This document shows positions 34,991 through 45,182 of a DNA stretch of 64,000 bases, piece by piece. Position 1 is the stretch's first letter; the number at the start of each line of letters is the position of its first letter. This DNA comes from Helicobacter sp. 11-8110. Its GTDB lineage: Bacteria; Campylobacterota; Campylobacteria; Campylobacterales; Helicobacteraceae. The stretch is taken from NCBI RefSeq assembly GCF_003288905.1, contig NZ_NHYL01000001.1, forward strand, positions 124,001 to 188,000, in the 5' to 3' direction. The notes under the pieces were generated by a model. That model was given only the letters and a program-made list of their open reading frames with translations, had not been told where the DNA came from and ran no database searches. A program made the position numbers and the translations under genes.

Positions 34991-37485
34991 TATTCCCCAT
35001 TGTTAAATTCCAATAATCCATTATCCCCTTCTGGTAAATCTTCTTCTATTTCTTTTTCTTCTTTAGGGCATCTTGCAATAGAGACAACTTTATCATCATC
35101 TACATTAACGATAATCACACCACTTGTAGCACGTCCTGCTTTGCGAATTGTCTGCATATCAACACGAATCATTTTTCCGCTAGAAGTCAAGACCATTAAG
35201 TCCATATTCTCATCTACATTAACTACGCCCACAAGTTTTCCTGTCTTGCTAGTGAGCTTCATTGCAATAACACCCTTACCGCCACGATTAGTAATGCGAT
35301 ATTCATTAACTTCCGTGCGTTTTCCTATACCTTTTTCGCTAACACTTAAGATTTCTTCATTTTCGCTAGAAACCACGGTAGCACCGATTACATAATCTTC
35401 TGGAATCTTGAATTTAATAGCTGTAACCCCTCGCGCTACCCGACCAATCTCACGGACATTATCAACGCCAAAGCGCACACACATTCCTTCATAAGTAACC
35501 ACAAGTATCTGCTGAATCTCTGGATGAATGATTTTTGCTGTTACAAGCTCATCATCACCATCAAGATTGATAGCCTTTACCCCAACACTACGAATGTTTT
35601 TAAATTCACTTAAATTAGTGCGTTTGATGATTCCATTTTTTGTAAAAAATGCAATAGACTTATCTTCATTAAAGTCTTTTGTTGTAATAGTAGCCATAAT
35701 CTTTTCATCAGGTGCAAGGTTAATTAGATTCACCACTGCTTTTCCAATGGCGGTGCGACTTGCTTCTGGAATTTTATAAACCTTTAACCAATACAACTGC
35801 CCTTTGTTAGTAATAAACATAATCGTATCATGTGTGTCAGAGACAAAAAAGCTTTCAATAAAATCATCATCATGTGTATTAGCAGAAATTTTCCCCTTGC
35901 CTCCGCGATTTTGTTTTTCATAAGTCCTAACTGGCACTCTTTTGACATATCCACGATGACTCATTGTAACCACTACAGCTTCATTTGGGATTAAATCCTC
36001 CACATCAATACTCTCATAATCCTCTTCAATAGCTGTCAAACGCTTTGTGCTAAATTTTTCTTTAATTTCAAGCAATTCTTCTTTGATAATTTTATTAAGT
36101 AATTCCTCACTTCTTAGAATTGAGCTTAAATATTCAATCTCTTTAATTAATTCTTGATATTCATTTTCAATTTTATCTCTCTCTAAGCCTGTTAGGCGTT
36201 GCAAACGCATATCCAAAATCGCTTGTGCTTGTATCTCGCTAAGATTAAACTTCTCAATCAAACCCTCTTTGGCAACTTTTGGATCGCTACTAGAACGAAT
36301 CAAGGCAACAATTTCATCAATATTTTCCAAAGCAATTCTCAAGCCCTCTAAAATATGCGCTCTAGCCTTTGCCTTTTCAAGTTCAAAAATTGTGCGCCTA
36401 ATAACCACACTCTTACGATGAGAAATAAACAAACCAAGCAATTCCAAAAGTGTAAAAATCTTAGGCTCTTTATTGTAAATAGCAAGTAAAATAATCCCAA
36501 AAGTGCTTTCCATTGGCGTAGATTTAAAGAGATGATTAAGAACAATCTCGCTCATTGCTTCTCTTTTTAATTCCACGACCACCCTTATTCCATCTCTATC
36601 AGATTCATCTCTTACTTCTGCAATGCCTTCAATCACTTTCTCTTTAGCTAATTCCGCAATTTGCTCTACTAATCTTGCTTTATTGACTTGATAGGGTATC
36701 TCATCAATTACAATAATATCTTTTGTTTTAGTTTTTTCAATATGGATTTTAGCGCGAATCTTGATTCGACCACGCCCTGTTTCATAAGCTTCTCTAATGC
36801 CATTTCTACCATAAATGATTCCACCTGTGGGGAAATCTGGTCCTTCAATGAATTGTAAAATTTCATTCAACTCTGCTTTTGGGTAATCAATTAAATACAC
36901 CAAAGCATCAATAATTTCATCAATTCTATGTGGAGGAATATTAGTAGCCATACCCACAGCAATTCCATTTGAACCATTAACAAGCAAATTAGGCAAACGA
37001 CTAGGAAGAATATCAGGCTCTTTTAGTGTGTCATCATAGTTTGGGAGAAAATCCACTGTATCTTTATCAATATCCCTCAAAACCTCTTCGGCTGCTTGAG
37101 TCATCTTTGCTTCAGTGTAACGCATAGCTGCTGCACTATCACCATCAATACTTCCAAAGTTTCCTTGCCCATCAACTAATTCTAGGCGCATAGAAAAATC
37201 TTGCGCCATTCTTACTAAAGCATCATAAACCGCCGTATCTCCGTGTGGATGATATTTACCAATAACATCTCCAACGATTCTTGCAGATTTTTTGTATTTT
37301 GCTTTTGAAGTTACTCCAAGCTCATACATTGCATATAAAATTCTTCTATGAACTGGCTTTAATCCATCTCGTGCATCAGGCAAAGCACGCCCCACAATTA
37401 CACTCATTGAGTAATCAAGATAGCTCTCTTTAATAGAGTCTTCAATATTTACATTCTGTATATCTTGGTTTAACAAATCAGACAT
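34990..37485 (-). CDS. gyrA: DNA gyrase subunit A
   Basis: This 831-residue subunit cuts and rejoins DNA for negative supercoiling. The winged-helix/tower part shows [20 protein letters not shown] (quinolone-resistance region, here with Asn-to-Asp-type positions as wild type: G-D-T-A) and the catalytic Tyr in AMRYTEAKM. The C-terminal beta-pinwheel contains the gyrase box-like [11 protein letters not shown], which separates GyrA from ParC. AAGGGAATAA precedes the ATG. It heads the gyrA / small exported protein / flgR / asd / phosphatase run. The upstream 88-base gap from the protease-like gene holds its promoter, not clearly resolved. Confidence 0.97.
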   Translation of the reverse strand: MSDLLNQDIQNVNIEDSIKESYLDYSMSVIVGRALPDARDGLKPVHRRILYAMYELGVTSKAKYKKSARIVGDVIGKYHPHGDTAVYDALVRMAQDFSMRLELVDGQGNFGSIDGDSAAAMRYTEAKMTQAAEEVLRDIDKDTVDFLPNYDDTLKEPDILPSRLPNLLVNGSNGIAVGMATNIPPHRIDEIIDALVYLIDYPKAELNEILQFIEGPDFPTGGIIYGRNGIREAYETGRGRIKIRAKIHIEKTKTKDIIVIDEIPYQVNKARLVEQIAELAKEKVIEGIAEVRDESDRDGIRVVVELKREAMSEIVLNHLFKSTPMESTFGIILLAIYNKEPKIFTLLELLGLFISHRKSVVIRRTIFELEKAKARAHILEGLRIALENIDEIVALIRSSSDPKVAKEGLIEKFNLSEIQAQAILDMRLQRLTGLERDKIENEYQELIKEIEYLSSILRSEELLNKIIKEELLEIKEKFSTKRLTAIEEDYESIDVEDLIPNEAVVVTMSHRGYVKRVPVRTYEKQNRGGKGKISANTHDDDFIESFFVSDTHDTIMFITNKGQLYWLKVYKIPEASRTAIGKAVVNLINLAPDEKIMATITTKDFNEDKSIAFFTKNGIIKRTNLSEFKNIRSVGVKAINLDGDDELVTAKIIHPEIQQILVVTYEGMCVRFGVDNVREIGRVARGVTAIKFKIPEDYVIGATVVSSENEEILSVSEKGIGKRTEVNEYRITNRGGKGVIAMKLTSKTGKLVGVVNVDENMDLMVLTSSGKMIRVDMQTIRKAGRATSGVIIVNVDDDKVVSIARCPKEEKEIEEDLPEGDNGLLEFNNGE

Positions 37486-37573
37486 TTATTCCCTTTTGCT
37501 TTATAAAAAAAGTTTTAGATTATATCCTTATTTAACTTTAATTCCGCTAATAATAAGCATTAGCATAAGTGCT

Positions 37574-38257
37574 TTATTGGCAATACTTTTTCTCATCTAA
37601 ATAGAAATCTAAAATAGAAGTGGTTTGATGAATTTTGCAAATAAACTTTAAAATTTCTTGACCCCCCAAAACACTGCCCTTTTCTTGTATAATTCCTACA
37701 AATTTTTCTTCAGCAAACAAAGGCATTCCTAACATTTCTTCATTTTTGTCTTGAGGGAGATTTTTAATCGCCCCTAATATAGTTTGTTCAGTGGCAAAAT
37801 TAGACCACTCTTGTTCATAAAAATACTCTATTTTTAAAGAATTATCCAAAGTCTTTAAATAAGAATTATTAAAAATATCAAAAGATTTTTCTCTAAAATT
37901 TAAAGCTCGTAAATTTGGCTCTGGAAGAATATTGCAATAAATATCTGTGAATTTTTGTGGCTTTAAAATTGCTAAGTCTAGATTAGAATCTAAAGCTAAT
38001 ATTTCTGCATGACTAAGACAGGCAACTACATAGCTAGGCGATTGGCTATCATAGAGTAAAATATCTTTTGCCTTAGATTCTCTATAAACTAAACTCGCAC
38101 TTGTAATAATTAAACCTTCATTAATAATTAAGCCATAACCCTCTTTATAATCTTGTATTCCAAAAGAAGAAACAATTTTCAATCCGCTATCTAGCCACTT
38201 GGGTGATTGCGCATACAAATTTAACACACACAACAAACTCAATAATATCTTAAGCAT
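37574..38257 (-). CDS. Exported trypsin-like fold protein lacking catalytic residues
   Basis: I recognise a degenerate chymotrypsin/DegP-like fold in this 227-residue protein but no named family. A signal peptide (MLKILLSLLCVLNLYA) predicts export. EGYGLIINEGLIITSASLVY looks like the strand-loop carrying the catalytic His, but the His is Ser; SNLDLAILKP keeps the Asp; and LGMPLFAEEKFVGIIQE replaces the usual G-x-S-G-G/S-P with no Ser. Four Cys outside the signal (in VACLSH, IYCNIL, FICKIH, KYCQ) could form disulfides. The ATG at 38257 is 12 bases after a GGAG; a TTG at 38275 is an alternative. It lies upstream of gyrA and divergent from ppiA. A binding rather than proteolytic role is inferred. 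Confidence 0.6.
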   Translation of the reverse strand: MLKILLSLLCVLNLYAQSPKWLDSGLKIVSSFGIQDYKEGYGLIINEGLIITSASLVYRESKAKDILLYDSQSPSYVVACLSHAEILALDSNLDLAILKPQKFTDIYCNILPEPNLRALNFREKSFDIFNNSYLKTLDNSLKIEYFYEQEWSNFATEQTILGAIKNLPQDKNEEMLGMPLFAEEKFVGIIQEKGSVLGGQEILKFICKIHQTTSILDFYLDEKKYCQ

Positions 38258-38351
38258 ATTAAAAATAGACTCCAAAATTATTTATCTTTAATTCATAAAA
38301 TACTACAATAAAAACCCTTTAAAAACAAAAATTAAAATTCAAGGAATTAAA

Positions 38352-38831
38352 ATGGAATTAAAAGAATTCAATCTTTCAAAGGAAGAATTAAAATCACTTC
38401 AAAATGCTATCATTCATACAGAAAAAGGTGATATGAAAGTAAAACTTTTCCCCAATGAAGCACCCAATACAGTAGCCAATTTTGCTTCTTTAGCTCAAAA
38501 TGGATTTTACAATGGATTAAATTTTCATCGCGTTATTGCAGGTTTTGTTGCACAAGGAGGTTGCCCTAATGGCGATGGCAGAGGTGGTCCAGGCTATGCT
38601 ATTAAATGCGAGTTACAAAACAATCCCCATAAACATTTAAAAGGAACACTCTCAATGGCACATGCTGGTCGTAACACAGGAGGCAGTCAATTCTTTATTT
38701 GTTTTGCTCCACAGCCTCACTTAGATGGAGAGCATACAGTGTTTGGGCAAATAGAAGATGAAGAAAGTTTAAAAGTCCTCGATTTAATTAAACAAGGAGA
38801 TAAAATCCTAGGAATTGAAATTTGTCAATAA
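38352..38831 (+). CDS. ppiA: Cyclophilin-type peptidyl-prolyl cis-trans isomerase
   Basis: This 159-residue protein is a complete cyclophilin with no signal peptide, so it is cytoplasmic. Characteristic segments are [16 protein letters not shown] (with the catalytic Arg), [28 protein letters not shown] and [11 protein letters not shown]. It catalyses proline isomerisation during folding. AAGGAATTAAA precedes the ATG. A TACAAT at 38304-38309 is a possible -10 box. A perfect hairpin spans its stop codon. It stands alone, divergent from the protease-like gene and convergent with the peroxidase. Confidence 0.95.
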   Translation: MELKEFNLSKEELKSLQNAIIHTEKGDMKVKLFPNEAPNTVANFASLAQNGFYNGLNFHRVIAGFVAQGGCPNGDGRGGPGYAIKCELQNNPHKHLKGTLSMAHAGRNTGGSQFFICFAPQPHLDGEHTVFGQIEDEESLKVLDLIKQGDKILGIEICQ

Positions 38832-38850
38832 GCTAGAATCTAGCTTATTG
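38826..38850. terminator. Terminator between ppiA and ccp
   Basis: CAATAAGCTAGA and its exact complement flank a single A, giving a long stem that starts at the ppiA stop codon. It lies between convergent genes and can serve both. Confidence 0.8.
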
Positions 38851-38867
38851 ATGATTTATCAGATTAC

Positions 38868-39899
38868 TTAAAGCTCTGGCTTTGGAGTTTTATCTGTAGA
38901 AATAGGGAGCTGTGGATAAGTAACAACTGGTTTTTCACCTGTGAGAGATTTTAAGAATGTAGAAATTTTTTCTGCTTCTGCTTTAGAAATTTCAATTCCA
39001 AGTTGCACACTTCCCATTTCTTGAATTGCATCATTAAGAGACCAAATTGCTCCATTATGGAAATAAGGTGCTGTCTCAGCAATATTTCTTAAAGTAGGAG
39101 TTTTAACCATTCCATTAGCATCACCTTTGAAATCCCCTAAATTTGCAAATTTATATTGTCCAGCTACTTGGAAAGCCTGCATAGTTCCCCCCAAATTAAT
39201 TCCATTATGACAAGCTGCACAACCTTTATCTAAAAATACTTGCAATCCCTCTTGCTCTGCTTTGGTTAATGCTTTTGTATCTCCCTCTAAAAATTTATCA
39301 AATCGAGAAGGTGTAATAAGAGTTCGCTCAAAATTTGCAATTGCATCAGCGATATTATCAAAAGTTACCCCTTCTTTTCCGTATATTTTTTTGAATTCAT
39401 TTACATATTCAGGTAACGAAGCAATTTTTTCAACAGCAAGCTTTGCAGGTGTTGCCATTTCAGGCTCTGCTTCAATAGGTCCTTTGGCTTGATCAGCAAG
39501 TGTCCCTGCTCTTCCATCCCAAAATTGAGAAGCATTTAAGACTGAATTATAAACTGTTGGGGAATTTAAATGGTGTGGATTTACTGTCCATTTATGACCT
39601 ACTGCTGCTGAAATTCCATCTGTTCCGCCCATTCCTAAATTATGACAGGTATTACAAGAAATAATTCCACTTTTAGATAAACGAGGTTCAAAATACAATT
39701 TTTTACCAAGTTCAGCTTTAGCTTCAGTAAAAGGGCTAAATTCCACTCCCATTTCTCGCAATACTTTATCGACCTCTTTTTGGTTTTTTGGTAAAGGTAC
39801 CAATCCATTATCTTTTGCACTTTGAATCAAAGGATTAGCATTCAAAGTAAGACTACAAGCCACTAATACTGAAGATAATGACAAAAACCACCTCTCCAT
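38868..39899 (-). CDS. Di-haem cytochrome c peroxidase
   Basis: This 343-residue periplasmic enzyme reduces hydrogen peroxide with electrons from cytochrome c. A signal peptide (about 1-21) precedes the first haem site CNTCH (Cys82, Cys85, His86) and a second, CAACH, with the surrounding DKGCAACHNGINLGG. FVDVGQF-like distal segments are represented by AGQYKFANLGDFKGD and TPTLRNIAETAPYFHNG. H. pylori and Campylobacter have one or two such peroxidases. TAAGGAGTATTAA precedes the ATG. A 314-base gene-free stretch with a near-perfect palindrome lies upstream. It is monocistronic and ends at a shared terminator. Confidence 0.95.
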   Translation of the reverse strand: MERWFLSLSSVLVACSLTLNANPLIQSAKDNGLVPLPKNQKEVDKVLREMGVEFSPFTEAKAELGKKLYFEPRLSKSGIISCNTCHNLGMGGTDGISAAVGHKWTVNPHHLNSPTVYNSVLNASQFWDGRAGTLADQAKGPIEAEPEMATPAKLAVEKIASLPEYVNEFKKIYGKEGVTFDNIADAIANFERTLITPSRFDKFLEGDTKALTKAEQEGLQVFLDKGCAACHNGINLGGTMQAFQVAGQYKFANLGDFKGDANGMVKTPTLRNIAETAPYFHNGAIWSLNDAIQEMGSVQLGIEISKAEAEKISTFLKSLTGEKPVVTYPQLPISTDKTPKPEL

Positions 39900-39999
39900 T
39901 TAATACTCCTTATAAAATAAAATTATGATTACCACTGCAATCCCAAAAATTTTATCTTTTTTTTTATTAAATAAAAATTAACAAAAAATAAAAGTTATC

Positions 40000-40021
40000 T
40001 TTTGAACTTTAAAGTCCAAAA
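40000..40021. promoter_or_regulatory. 22-base palindrome upstream of the peroxidase gene
   Basis: TTTTGAACTTT followed by AAAGTCCAAAA is a palindrome at 20 of 22 positions, centred about 111 bases before the peroxidase start. It is a candidate operator; I cannot assign it to Fur or PerR from the sequence. Confidence 0.35.
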
Positions 40022-40165
40022 TCACAAAATAACAAAAATCATCGATAAAAAGGATGAACCCTTAAAAAAAGAAAGATAAAAAAACTTAAAAAGTATTTGC
40101 AAACATTTGTAACAATAAAGCAGAATCAACTTTGTTTTAAAAATAACCCTAAATATTAAATTTAT

Positions 40166-40208
40166 TTTAAGGCAAGATAGCGATTCTTTAATACAATCTT
40201 GCCTTAAA
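40166..40208 (-). terminator. Terminator of acnB
   Basis: TTTAAGGCAAGAT pairs with ATCTTGCCTTAAA (13 base pairs, 17-base loop) just after the acnB stop; the minus-strand sequence beyond it is A/T-rich. Confidence 0.75.
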
Positions 40209-40213
40209 TTTTA

Positions 40214-42763
40214 TTAATCTAGTTCCCAATTTTCCAAAAGATTAAAATTCAAATAACGATAAATTTGATTTTCCTTTCCTTGCAGTTTTTTAGGAATTAA
40301 ATCCAAATATTCTTGTTTTGTTGGGATTCTTCCAAGCAATGCACAAAGTGCCGCCAATTCCGCACTCCCCAAATAAACTTTAGCACCTTTCCCCATTCGG
40401 TTATCAAAATTTCTTGTGGAAGTTGAGAATACAACTGCATTATCTCTAACACGCGCTTGATTTCCCATACATAAACTACAACCAGGAAGCTCAATTCGCG
40501 CTCCAGCAGCCCCAAAGACTGAATAATATCCCTCCTCTGTAAGCTCTCTAGCATCCATTTTTGTTGGTGGCGCAATCCAAAGGGTTGTAGGCACCATTCC
40601 CTCGCCCTTCAAAACCTCCCCTAAAGCACGATAATGCCCAATATTTGTCATACAGCTTCCAATAAAGACTTCATCAATACTATGTGGGCGATTTGGATCA
40701 TTTAAAATTTCACTTAGCGTTGCCACATCATCTGGATCATTAGGACATGCTAAAATTGGTTCCGTAATTTCATCGAGATTAATCTCAATAACAGCAGCAT
40801 ACTGCGCGTTAGAATCAGCTTTTAAAAGCACAGGATTATCAATCCACTCTTGCATTTTTTGCGCTCTTCTTTTTAGAGTTGCACTATCTTGATAACCAGC
40901 TTTAATCATAGCTTCAATCAACGAAATATTGGATTTTAAATATTCAATAATGGGCTCTTTGTTTAAGGCAACCGTGCAAGCTGCTGCACTTCTCTCTGCA
41001 CTCGCATCACTTAACTCAAAAGCTTGTTCAACTTTCAAATCTGGTAAGCCCTCAATCTCCAAGATTTTACCGCTGAAAATATTTTTCTTTCCTTTTTTTT
41101 CTACACTTAATAATCCTTGCTTGATTGCATAATAAGGGATTGCATTAACCAAATCTCTTAATGTGATTCCAGGCTGCATTTTGCCACTAAATCGCACAAG
41201 CACTGATTCAGGCATATCAAGTGGCATAGAACCAGTTACAGCTGCAAATGCTACAAGCCCACTTCCTGCAGGAAAACTAATTCCAATGGGAAAACGCGTA
41301 TGCGAATCCCCACCTGTCCCAACGCTATCTGGCAATACCATGCGATTAAGCCAAGAGTGAATAACACCATCACCCGGTCTCAAAGCCACCCCACCGCGAC
41401 TACTCATAAATTGTGGCAAAGTTGCATGGAGTTTAACATCTGCGGGTTTAGGATAAGCTGCAGTATGGCAAAAACTTTGCAATACAAAATCTGCGCTAAA
41501 TCCTAAAGAAGCGAGTTCCTTAATCTCATCGCGTGTCATCGCTCCTGTAGTGTCTTGACTACCAACGGTGCTTACTCTAGGCTCACAATAAGTTCCCGGC
41601 AAAATCCCTTCAATTCCACAGGCTCTACCCACCATTTTTTGCGCAAGTGTAAATCCTTGTGTGCTCCCTTTTGGCACTTGAGGTTTTGCAAAAATTTCTT
41701 CTTTTGGCATTCCCAAAAACTCTCTTGCCTTAGCGGTTAATCCTCTACCAATAATGAGATTAATTCTGCCTCCAGCACGAATTTCATCAGCAAGTGTATT
41801 AGGCTTTAAATCAAATTTTGAAACTACCGCTCCATTTTTGCAAATCTCACCTTTATAGGGATAAATCTCTATAACATCACCTTCATTAAGCTCACTTACA
41901 GGTGCAACAATAGGCAAACAACCACTATCTTCACAAGTGTTAAAGAAAATTGGTGCAATGACACTACCAATCACCAAACCACCTGCCTTTTTGTTTGGAA
42001 TATAAGGAATCTCTCGCCCCATATGCCATACTAAAGAGTTGCAAGCTGACTTTCTAGAACTTCCTGTCCCTACGACATCACCCACATAAACAAGCGGATA
42101 TCCCTTCTTCTTAAGCTCCTCAATTCTACCAAAGGCATTTTGGGTGCGACTTTTTAACATAGCTTGTGCGTGCAAAGGAATATCGCTTCGCGTAAAAGCA
42201 TCACTTGCAGGACTTAAATCATCAGTATTTGTCTCGCCATCAATCTTAAAAACTACAGCTGTAATCTTTTCTGCTAAAGGTTCTTTAGAGAGAAACCACT
42301 CTGCATTAGCCCATGATTTTAGCACTTCTTTGGCATAGGTATTACTCTTGCTTAGTGTTGCAATTTCATTAAAGGAATCATAAACAAGCAAAGTATGCTT
42401 TAAAGCCTCCGATGCTGCTTTAGCCACTTTTACTTCACGAGAATTTAAAGCTGTTACTAAAGGAGTAATATTGTAGCCTCCAAGCATAGTGCCAAGTAAT
42501 TTTACTGCCAAAACTTTAGAAATACCACTAATATTGACTTCACCTTGCACAATCTGGTTTAAAAATTCTGCCTTAACCTTAGCTGCTTCATCAACACCCG
42601 GCGAAACACGATTAGACAATAAATCGATTAACTCCTCTTGCCTTTCGCCTTTTTTTAATAATTCAATCACTTCAATTACTTGTTCTTTTGTTAAAGGAAG
42701 TGGAGGAATATTTTGCTCTGCTCTTTGTTTGACTTGTTCTTGATATTCTGTGAAAAAACTCAT
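40214..42763 (-). CDS. acnB: Aconitate hydratase B
   Basis: This 849-residue enzyme interconverts citrate and isocitrate in the citric-acid cycle. It has the AcnB order: N-terminal HEAT-like helical domain (about 1-160), the swivel domain early (with [14 protein letters not shown] and [20 protein letters not shown]), then the Fe-S domains. Cluster ligands are the Cys in [15 protein letters not shown] and the pair in [13 protein letters not shown]. Length is normal for Campylobacterota, which use AcnB alone. AAGGAG lies 6 bases before the ATG. Monocistronic, divergent from cysK and ended by a clear hairpin. Confidence 0.97.
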   Translation of the reverse strand: MSFFTEYQEQVKQRAEQNIPPLPLTKEQVIEVIELLKKGERQEELIDLLSNRVSPGVDEAAKVKAEFLNQIVQGEVNISGISKVLAVKLLGTMLGGYNITPLVTALNSREVKVAKAASEALKHTLLVYDSFNEIATLSKSNTYAKEVLKSWANAEWFLSKEPLAEKITAVVFKIDGETNTDDLSPASDAFTRSDIPLHAQAMLKSRTQNAFGRIEELKKKGYPLVYVGDVVGTGSSRKSACNSLVWHMGREIPYIPNKKAGGLVIGSVIAPIFFNTCEDSGCLPIVAPVSELNEGDVIEIYPYKGEICKNGAVVSKFDLKPNTLADEIRAGGRINLIIGRGLTAKAREFLGMPKEEIFAKPQVPKGSTQGFTLAQKMVGRACGIEGILPGTYCEPRVSTVGSQDTTGAMTRDEIKELASLGFSADFVLQSFCHTAAYPKPADVKLHATLPQFMSSRGGVALRPGDGVIHSWLNRMVLPDSVGTGGDSHTRFPIGISFPAGSGLVAFAAVTGSMPLDMPESVLVRFSGKMQPGITLRDLVNAIPYYAIKQGLLSVEKKGKKNIFSGKILEIEGLPDLKVEQAFELSDASAERSAAACTVALNKEPIIEYLKSNISLIEAMIKAGYQDSATLKRRAQKMQEWIDNPVLLKADSNAQYAAVIEINLDEITEPILACPNDPDDVATLSEILNDPNRPHSIDEVFIGSCMTNIGHYRALGEVLKGEGMVPTTLWIAPPTKMDARELTEEGYYSVFGAAGARIELPGCSLCMGNQARVRDNAVVFSTSTRNFDNRMGKGAKVYLGSAELAALCALLGRIPTKQEYLDLIPKKLQGKENQIYRYLNFNLLENWELD

Positions 42764-42907
42764 TGACTACTCCTTAAAATACTTTTATAATATTCCAAAA
42801 TCATACAAAAAAAATCTTAAAAAATAGGCAAAAAAAATTTAAACTTTCTTTTTTTGTCTCTAATGTTTGCTTTTGAAACAACTAAACACAAAAAATATAA
42901 TCATCCA

Positions 42908-42936
42908 TTGACAAAAAATATTTTTTTTTGTATAAA
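42908..42936 (+). promoter_or_regulatory. Near-consensus sigma-70 promoter of cysK
   Basis: TTGACA (42908-42913) and TATAAA (42931-42936) are separated by exactly 17 bases. The spacer contains a run of ten T. This is unusually close to the E. coli consensus for Helicobacter and predicts strong, constitutive expression with a leader of about 54 bases. Confidence 0.75.
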
Positions 42937-42996
42937 TCAATACACTTATTTTAAGTATTTAATTTTTTTATTTTAGTATGTCTTAAGGAGTTTTTC

Positions 42997-43914
42997 ATGA
43001 AGGTTATGCAGTCTATTAGTGAGGGTATAGGCAATACCCCTCTTTTGTTTATCAAATCACTTTCCAAAGAAAGTGGGGCTAATATTTATGGTAAGTGTGA
43101 GTTTTTTAACCCAAGTGGATCGGTTAAAGATCGGATTGCGCTTAATATGATTGAAAGTGCGATACGCGAAGGTAAGATCAATGAAAACACAATTCTAATC
43201 GAGCCAACAAGCGGGAATACAGGTATAGGCTTAGCCTCTGTGTGTGCAGCTAAGGGCATTAAGCTTATTCTTACAATGCCAGAATCTATGAGTATTGAGC
43301 GACGCAAGTTGCTTAGCGCATTTGGTGCAAAATTAGAGCTTACTCCAGCACCACAAGGTATGAAAGGCGCTGTGTCTCGCGCTTTGGAATTGCAAAAAGA
43401 GATTCCAAACTCTCTTGTATTGCAGCAATTCCAAAACAAGGCAAATCCTGAAGTGCATCGCAAAACTACCGCGCTAGAGATTTTGGAGGCAATGGATGGC
43501 AAGATTGATGTATTTGTGAGTGCAGTTGGGACAGGCGGGACTTTAAGCGGTGTAGGATCTGTCTTAAAGCAAAAAAATCCCAATGTAAAGATTATTGCCG
43601 TTGAGCCAATAAATTCGCCTGTTATTAGCGGTGGCGCCCCCGGACCTCACAAGATTCAAGGTATTGGAGCAGGGTTTATTCCTGAAACTTTGGATACAAG
43701 TTTGATTGATGAGGTTTTGCAAGTTGATGCAGAGTGGGCAGCACAAGAAGCAAGAAAAATTGCAAAAAATGAAGGTGTGTTGGTAGGAATTTCAAGTGGT
43801 GCAAATCTATGGGGTGCAAAAGAAATTGCTAAAAAATATCCTAATGCTAATATCGTAACGATTTTATGCGATACAGGTGAAAGATACCTTAGCACAGATT
43901 TATTTGAAGTATAA
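42997..43914 (+). CDS. cysK: Cysteine synthase (O-acetylserine sulfhydrylase family)
   Basis: This 305-residue PLP enzyme makes cysteine from an activated serine and sulfide. The PLP-Lys motif FFNPSGSVKDRIAL, the substrate loop EPTSGNTGIGLA and the phosphate-binding GTGGTLSGVG are present. CysK, CysM and cystathionine beta-synthase cannot be fully separated by eye, so the alternative is an O-phosphoserine or reverse-transsulfuration enzyme. AAGGAG lies 6 bases before the ATG. It stands alone between a strong promoter and a strong terminator, with no metB or luxS neighbour, unlike the H. pylori HP0105-HP0107 cluster. Confidence 0.92.
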   Translation: MKVMQSISEGIGNTPLLFIKSLSKESGANIYGKCEFFNPSGSVKDRIALNMIESAIREGKINENTILIEPTSGNTGIGLASVCAAKGIKLILTMPESMSIERRKLLSAFGAKLELTPAPQGMKGAVSRALELQKEIPNSLVLQQFQNKANPEVHRKTTALEILEAMDGKIDVFVSAVGTGGTLSGVGSVLKQKNPNVKIIAVEPINSPVISGGAPGPHKIQGIGAGFIPETLDTSLIDEVLQVDAEWAAQEARKIAKNEGVLVGISSGANLWGAKEIAKKYPNANIVTILCDTGERYLSTDLFEV

Positions 43915-43918
43915 TGCC

Positions 43919-43950
43919 GATTCTAAGATAGAGCAATCTATCTTAGAATC
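43919..43950. terminator. Bidirectional terminator after cysK
   Basis: A perfect 14-base-pair stem (GATTCTAAGATAGA and complement) closes a GCAA tetraloop of the stable GNRA type. It lies 5 bases after the cysK stop and before the convergent gene end at 43989. Confidence 0.85.
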
Positions 43951-43988
43951 TAACCCCATTCTCCTAATAATGCCAAAATTTCTAGAAT

Positions 43989-45098
43989 CTAAGCTTTTTG
44001 CTTACTTACAATATCAACGATAGTATCACCCACCATAAGAGCGATTTTTTCCATAAATTCTGCTGGAGAAGTAAAGCCTACGCACGAGCAATTAATTTCA
44101 CCCAAGACATATTTATCCTTGCCTTGTGAATCTGTATCAAGAATAAAATCCGCTGTCCAAATAAGTGGTAAATCATAATTTCCTAGCTTGGATCGAATCT
44201 CTGGAAGTTGGGCTAAAAACCAATCAATAAGGCTCTGCCAATCTCTGGGTTCATCATAGCGATATTTTGCTCCACTAAAAAGTGTTGCAGAAAAGGCATC
44301 GCCACCTTCAGCTGGTTTTTTATGCACGACATATACAGGGGTTTTGTATAACATAAGGATTCTAATTTCCCCTTCTTTGATACGCGGTAAAAATGTCATA
44401 TCCACAAGCATACCATTATCGCCTACCAAATAATGCTCACAAAAATCCATAAATTCTCCCAATTTTCGCTCTTCTGTGTGGTTATCTTTGGCTTCTGTGC
44501 AGATTATTTTTGTATCAAGCGGCAGTGAATTAACCTTGCCATAATCATTTGGAGATTCTAAACGCACACGCCAAATTCCCTCGCCTGTAGATCCACGATT
44601 TTGCTTTAGGACACGCTCACCCTTAGCTAGAGTTTTTGGAAATGTTTTTTTGAAATCATGTATATCACTCCATGTTATCCCAATGCGTTTGGCTTCTGCT
44701 GGATCATAATACGCATAGGTATCGCTAGGCACAAGCTCTGTATCTGCAAGTTTTGTGAGTGCATCTTTGGCTCCATAGCCTATCATTGCATCAGGATGAG
44801 GCATACCTACAAGCCCATCATCACAAAGCTTACGCAATACATCAAAATACAATTTTTCTTCCTTGAGATTCCCTGGATTGACGCGTGAGACATAGCCATC
44901 AGCAGTATTCTTGACATACTCATAGATTTTGTTGCGCTCTGTTTGGTCTCGCAAAATATCATCAGTAAAAAAGATAACTTCCGCATTCCAACCCTTGGCT
45001 TTGAGTGCATTAACCATAGGCATAGTATCTTTTCTATAACCATCAGGTCCTTTATCGCTTCCGCCTCTTGCTTCAAAAAACACAATGTTCTTTTTCAT
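43989..45098 (-). CDS. Cj0069-family protein, ATP-grasp-like
   Basis: This 369-residue protein resembles the Cj0069 family of Campylobacter. Segments fit an ATP-grasp ligase: LKQNRGSTGEGIWRVRL (phosphate-binding Gly loop after a basic strand), GEIRILMLYKTPVYVVHKKP, and the C-terminal WTADFILDTDSQGKDKYVLGEINCSC, where D-x-n-E-x-N would bind Mg-ATP. No signal peptide. The substrate is unknown; glutathione-synthetase-like or peptide-bond chemistry is possible. GGAG lies 5 bases before the ATG. It shows no operon partner on either side, with the CvfB-like gene 84 bases upstream. Confidence 0.7.
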   Translation of the reverse strand: MKKNIVFFEARGGSDKGPDGYRKDTMPMVNALKAKGWNAEVIFFTDDILRDQTERNKIYEYVKNTADGYVSRVNPGNLKEEKLYFDVLRKLCDDGLVGMPHPDAMIGYGAKDALTKLADTELVPSDTYAYYDPAEAKRIGITWSDIHDFKKTFPKTLAKGERVLKQNRGSTGEGIWRVRLESPNDYGKVNSLPLDTKIICTEAKDNHTEERKLGEFMDFCEHYLVGDNGMLVDMTFLPRIKEGEIRILMLYKTPVYVVHKKPAEGGDAFSATLFSGAKYRYDEPRDWQSLIDWFLAQLPEIRSKLGNYDLPLIWTADFILDTDSQGKDKYVLGEINCSCVGFTSPAEFMEKIALMVGDTIVDIVSKQKA

Positions 45099-45182
45099 AC
45101 CCTCTCCTTTTTTAAAGAATTGTTTCGTAGAATAGCAAAAATTATCTAAAATCTAACTCTATCTGAAAAAATTTATATTTTT

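Larger units (their letters stand above)
39900..40213. other. Gene-free stretch between acnB and the peroxidase gene
   Basis: The 314 bases hold the acnB terminator (40166-40208), the peroxidase ribosome-binding site next to 39899, A/T-rich sequence including a CATAAT that could be its -10, and a palindrome at 40000-40021. I see no open frame, tRNA or conserved RNA in it. Confidence 0.6.

Noticed and set aside
40178-40190. 13-base match (TAGCGATTCTTTA) also at 63806-63818
   Set aside because: It lies in a terminator loop and an A/T-rich gap; GATTCT is very frequent in this genome, so chance is the simplest reason.
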